DNA of 25,745 bases from positions 1 to 25,745 of the forward strand of contig DVNF01000065.1 of assembly GCA_018714575.1 (NCBI GenBank). The letters are read 5' to 3'. Below are positions 23,689 to 25,745 of this stretch, one piece after another; positions within the stretch are counted from its first letter, which is position 1; the number at the start of each line of letters is the position of its first letter. Under the pieces are notes generated by a model. It saw nothing but the letters and a program-made list of their open reading frames with translations, was not told the origin of the DNA and made no database searches. A program made the translations under genes and the position numbers. This stretch comes from Candidatus Stercoripulliclostridium merdigallinarum. GTDB taxonomy: Bacteria > Bacillota > Clostridia > Christensenellales > DTU072.

Positions 23689-25146
23689 TCAGCGTTTCGG
23701 CAACCTGGAAGTTTGCGGCGACCTGGAACCCGCCATGGCGACTTTACCGCCTTTGTTCTTTGACAGTGCGTGCTTGTCGCCGGGTTGACCCGCCTTTGTG
23801 GGAGTGCTGTGACCGGCATAGGTGTGCGGCTTGTTGCCCTTCGGGACAAAGGTGACCGTTTGCGCGGGACGGTTGCGGAACACCAACGGCATCAACGCCA
23901 CGACAAAGGGGATCACCGCCAATATCGGGAACAACAGGTTGATACAGGTCAAGGCGGGGGTCGCTACGGCAGCGCCGGACGCGTCGACCAATTCCGCGGT
24001 AATAAAGTAGTCCCAATTCGTGGAGAAGTAATTGGTAAACGCCGTCTGTACGCCTTCCGCCGTCAGCGAATCCAATTCGATGAACGCGGGGCAGAACGCC
24101 GTCAGCAGGATACACAATAAGATAAATATCGGCAGAGCGTGCAACCTTCTGGAAGTATAGCTGAACAGCCTTCCGATATTCATTATCAATTCGATCGCGG
24201 ACAAAACTATCGTCAGGACCAGGAATACGATGGTGCCGTATGTGGCGATATGTCTGACGATATTCAATCCGTTCAGATCTCCGTTCTCGTCGCGTTCGAT
24301 GACTATGTCGTCGGCGCGGTCGCGGATAAAGCGGACGTAGTACCAGCTGGGTCCTTGCATTTCGTCCAGGTTTTCGATGACGTCGATACGGTTTTCGCTC
24401 ATCATCGGGGTACGGAACAAGGCTTTGATGACGTCATAAACGGTGATGTCGATGGAAGACATCTTCAGATCCGCGTACAGCCACACGGTATCGGGATAAG
24501 TTTGTTCAACCGGATCCCGCCATTGTTGTCCTTGGGGGGTGGCTTGGGAAGAATCGTAATAGGTGCCGGACGGCCAGTTGCCGTCGTTGGGGACTTCGAA
24601 GTCCATTTCGTTGGGTCCCAAGCGGATATAAGCGATAGAGGTCAGCGACAGACGCATGCCGGTGGAATAATAGAAAGTGTCGTTGACGGAATTGATCATG
24701 TCCGCGGACAGGAAGGAGCTGAGGAACAGCGCCACCAACAGCAATACGGTCAGTATCAGCATGACCAACGGGCAAGCCGCGCCGAAATAGCGCGTCTTTG
24801 AAAAGTACGATTCGAAGTCGAAATCGATGCCGGCATACGCGTCGGCATACCTGCCCAAAGCTTTTTCGCGTTTTTGGCGTTGGACGGTATTGTATTCGGA
24901 ATGCGTTTTCAACTCTGCCGCAAGAATGTTGGCGTCGTAATCGCCGCGTTCTACTTTGTCCAACAGTTTTTTATACTCCGCGCGCGTTTTTCTCAGTTTT
25001 GCGCGAGTATACGGGGAATCCGATTCGTGGATCTCCCACTTTATCTCGTGTATTTTACGCTTTAGCAAATCGACCAGGACGGCTTCGTCGCGTTCCGTCC
25101 ATTTCGCCGTAAACATTTTGTTTGTCGCAAGCGGTGCCTGAGCCAT
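23689..25146 (-). CDS. Four-helix membrane protein of unknown function with a large external loop
   Basis: I do not recognise this 485-residue protein. A charged helical N-terminus (about 14-115, Lys/Arg/Glu-rich, coiled-coil-like) precedes TM1 (about 122-148). A polar segment of about 150 residues (149-298), rich in Tyr, Trp, Asp and Pro, follows and should be outside the cell. TM2 (300-325), TM3 (336-356), a second external stretch (357-398) and TM4 (399-423) come next, then a basic, Gly/Pro/Ser-rich cytoplasmic tail (424-485). The ATG at 25146 is chosen because AGGAGGACAG precedes it; a longer frame to 25239 would cross the promoter. It has its own promoter and leader hairpin. Confidence 0.75.
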   Translation of the reverse strand: MAQAPLATNKMFTAKWTERDEAVLVDLLKRKIHEIKWEIHESDSPYTRAKLRKTRAEYKKLLDKVERGDYDANILAAELKTHSEYNTVQRQKREKALGRYADAYAGIDFDFESYFSKTRYFGAACPLVMLILTVLLLVALFLSSFLSADMINSVNDTFYYSTGMRLSLTSIAYIRLGPNEMDFEVPNDGNWPSGTYYDSSQATPQGQQWRDPVEQTYPDTVWLYADLKMSSIDITVYDVIKALFRTPMMSENRIDVIENLDEMQGPSWYYVRFIRDRADDIVIERDENGDLNGLNIVRHIATYGTIVFLVLTIVLSAIELIMNIGRLFSYTSRRLHALPIFILLCILLTAFCPAFIELDSLTAEGVQTAFTNYFSTNWDYFITAELVDASGAAVATPALTCINLLFPILAVIPFVVALMPLVFRNRPAQTVTFVPKGNKPHTYAGHSTPTKAGQPGDKHALSKNKGGKVAMAGSRSPQTSRLPKR

Positions 25147-25162
25147 TATCTGTCCTCCTGTC

Positions 25163-25175
25163 CCCGTAATACGGG
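25163..25175 (-). promoter_or_regulatory. Leader hairpin before the membrane protein gene
   Basis: CCCGT (25163-25167), loop AAT, ACGGG (25171-25175) make a 5-bp stem a few nucleotides from the Shine-Dalgarno of the minus-strand gene. It could protect the 5' end or modulate initiation. Confidence 0.35.
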
Positions 25176-25210
25176 CACTATTATAAAAGCGCACGCATAT
25201 ACGCATATAC

Positions 25211-25239
25211 ATTATATAATAGCTTTGCTTAAAATTCAA
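25211..25239 (-). promoter_or_regulatory. Sigma-A promoter of the membrane protein gene
   Basis: On the minus strand TTGAAT (25234-25239) and a perfect TATAAT (25211-25216) are 17 nt apart. The leader is about 60 nt and contains a tandem ACGCATAT pair (25193-25208). Confidence 0.8.
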
Positions 25240-25332
25240 GCATTAAAATTATATTCTATATATTACCGGTTCTTACCGCCGGCTTTCGCGCGCTGCGGAT
25301 ATAAAGGGCGGATCCGACGCATAATGCCGCAC

Positions 25333-25357
25333 AATTCCGCAAAAAAAAGTCGGAATT
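25333..25357 (+). promoter_or_regulatory. Hairpin upstream of the AI-2E family gene
   Basis: AATTCCG (25333-25339) and CGGAATT (25351-25357) form a 7-bp stem with an A-rich 11-nt loop, 15 nt before the ATG. No good promoter was found for this gene. Confidence 0.4.
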
Positions 25358-25372
25358 ACAGATACTGCGGTT

Positions 25373-25745
25373 ATGAAAAAGCTGTTGATCGCGGTGGCGG
25401 CGGTGGTGTTGATACTGCTGGGGTTGGAACTTGAAGTAACGGGAATGATATTGGAAAAGCTGAAAAACGCGTTCTATCCCGTGTTTGTCGGCGTTTTGAC
25501 GGCGATTTTTTTGAACGCGCCGATATCGTTGTTGGAAAAAACGCTGCTCGGTTCGCCGAAATTGAATAAAGTCAGAAGAGCGTTGTCGTTGACGATAACA
25601 TTGATCGTGATCGCCGGAGCTGCGGCGGGGCTGATCGCGCTGACGGTGCCCGATATAAAGGCGGGAATAGCTTCGTTACAGGATACTTTGCGCTCGTTCG
25701 ATCCCGCTAAATACGGGAAGATCGTCGAATTTTTGGCGGACAGAG
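25373..25745 (+). CDS. AI-2E family transporter, N-terminal part (3' truncated)
   Basis: The frame opens at the ATG at 25373 and runs off the right edge after 124 codons. The sequence has the start of an AI-2E/PerM/YtvI-type permease: a first hydrophobic helix (LLIAVAAVVLILLGL), then YPVFVGVLTAIFLNAPISLLEK, which matches the family's 'G...A.l.nP...ll.' segment, then RRALSLTITLIVIAGAAAG as the next membrane helix followed by VPDI. These proteins have about eight helices and export small molecules or act as antiporters; the substrate cannot be read here. No clear Shine-Dalgarno precedes the ATG. Confidence 0.75.
   Translation, partial: MKKLLIAVAAVVLILLGLELEVTGMILEKLKNAFYPVFVGVLTAIFLNAPISLLEKTLLGSPKLNKVRRALSLTITLIVIAGAAAGLIALTVPDIKAGIASLQDTLRSFDPAKYGKIVEFLADR

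Overview
The window reads as chromosome of a Bacillota (Firmicutes) bacterium, most likely an uncultured gut-type Clostridia. The evidence is a DnaD/DnaB-type plus DnaI-type primosome pair, a split glycine decarboxylase (gcvPA/gcvPB), an rplM-rpsI pair, strong AGGAGG-like ribosome binding sites, and several sigma-A promoters of the form TTGnnn-17 nt-TAnnAT. The standard genetic code is used. No insertion sequence, phage gene, CRISPR array, tRNA or rRNA was found, so this is core-type chromosome with a few unusual proteins. Genus and species cannot be read from the sequence. Layout: 1-4862 (+) is a compact, overlapping operon. It holds the C-terminus of a dockerin-bearing protein, a lipoprotein with an Ig-like and a cohesin-like domain, a cytoplasmic GH20 hexosaminidase, a hydrolase-fold protein whose nucleophile looks lost, and a type I signal peptidase. 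4999-6024 (+) is the rplM-rpsI operon with a strong promoter, a short structured leader and a bidirectional terminator. 6056-7333 (-) is a PepV-type M20 dipeptidase. 7466-11787 (+) is a complete gcvT-gcvH-gcvPA-gcvPB operon with its own promoter and terminator but no visible glycine riboswitch. 11817-13808 (+) is a two-subunit aconitase X operon. 13835-14563 (-) is nagB. 14633-17046 (-) is a primosome operon: a DnaD/DnaB-like protein with several DnaD-C-like repeats, then a DnaI-like helicase loader. Divergent to it, 17270-20647 (+) encodes a 1125-residue SbcC/Rad50-like coiled-coil protein that keeps a central zinc hook but appears to have lost its ATPase motifs. 20772-23586 (-) is cysE-cysS followed by a zinc-ribbon membrane protein. 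23689-25146 (-) is an unrecognised four-helix membrane protein, and 25373 to the end (+) is the start of an AI-2E family transporter. Functional links: the GH20 enzyme releases N-acetylhexosamines and NagB sends glucosamine-6-phosphate into glycolysis. GcvTHP splits glycine into CO2, ammonia and methylene-tetrahydrofolate. CysE and CysS join cysteine synthesis to its charging onto tRNA. The points most worth attention are the ATPase-dead-looking Rad50-like protein divergent from the primosome operon, the DnaD-repeat expansion, the dockerin/cohesin-like overlapping pair, the nucleophile-less hydrolase coupled to GH20, and the stand-alone aconitase X.
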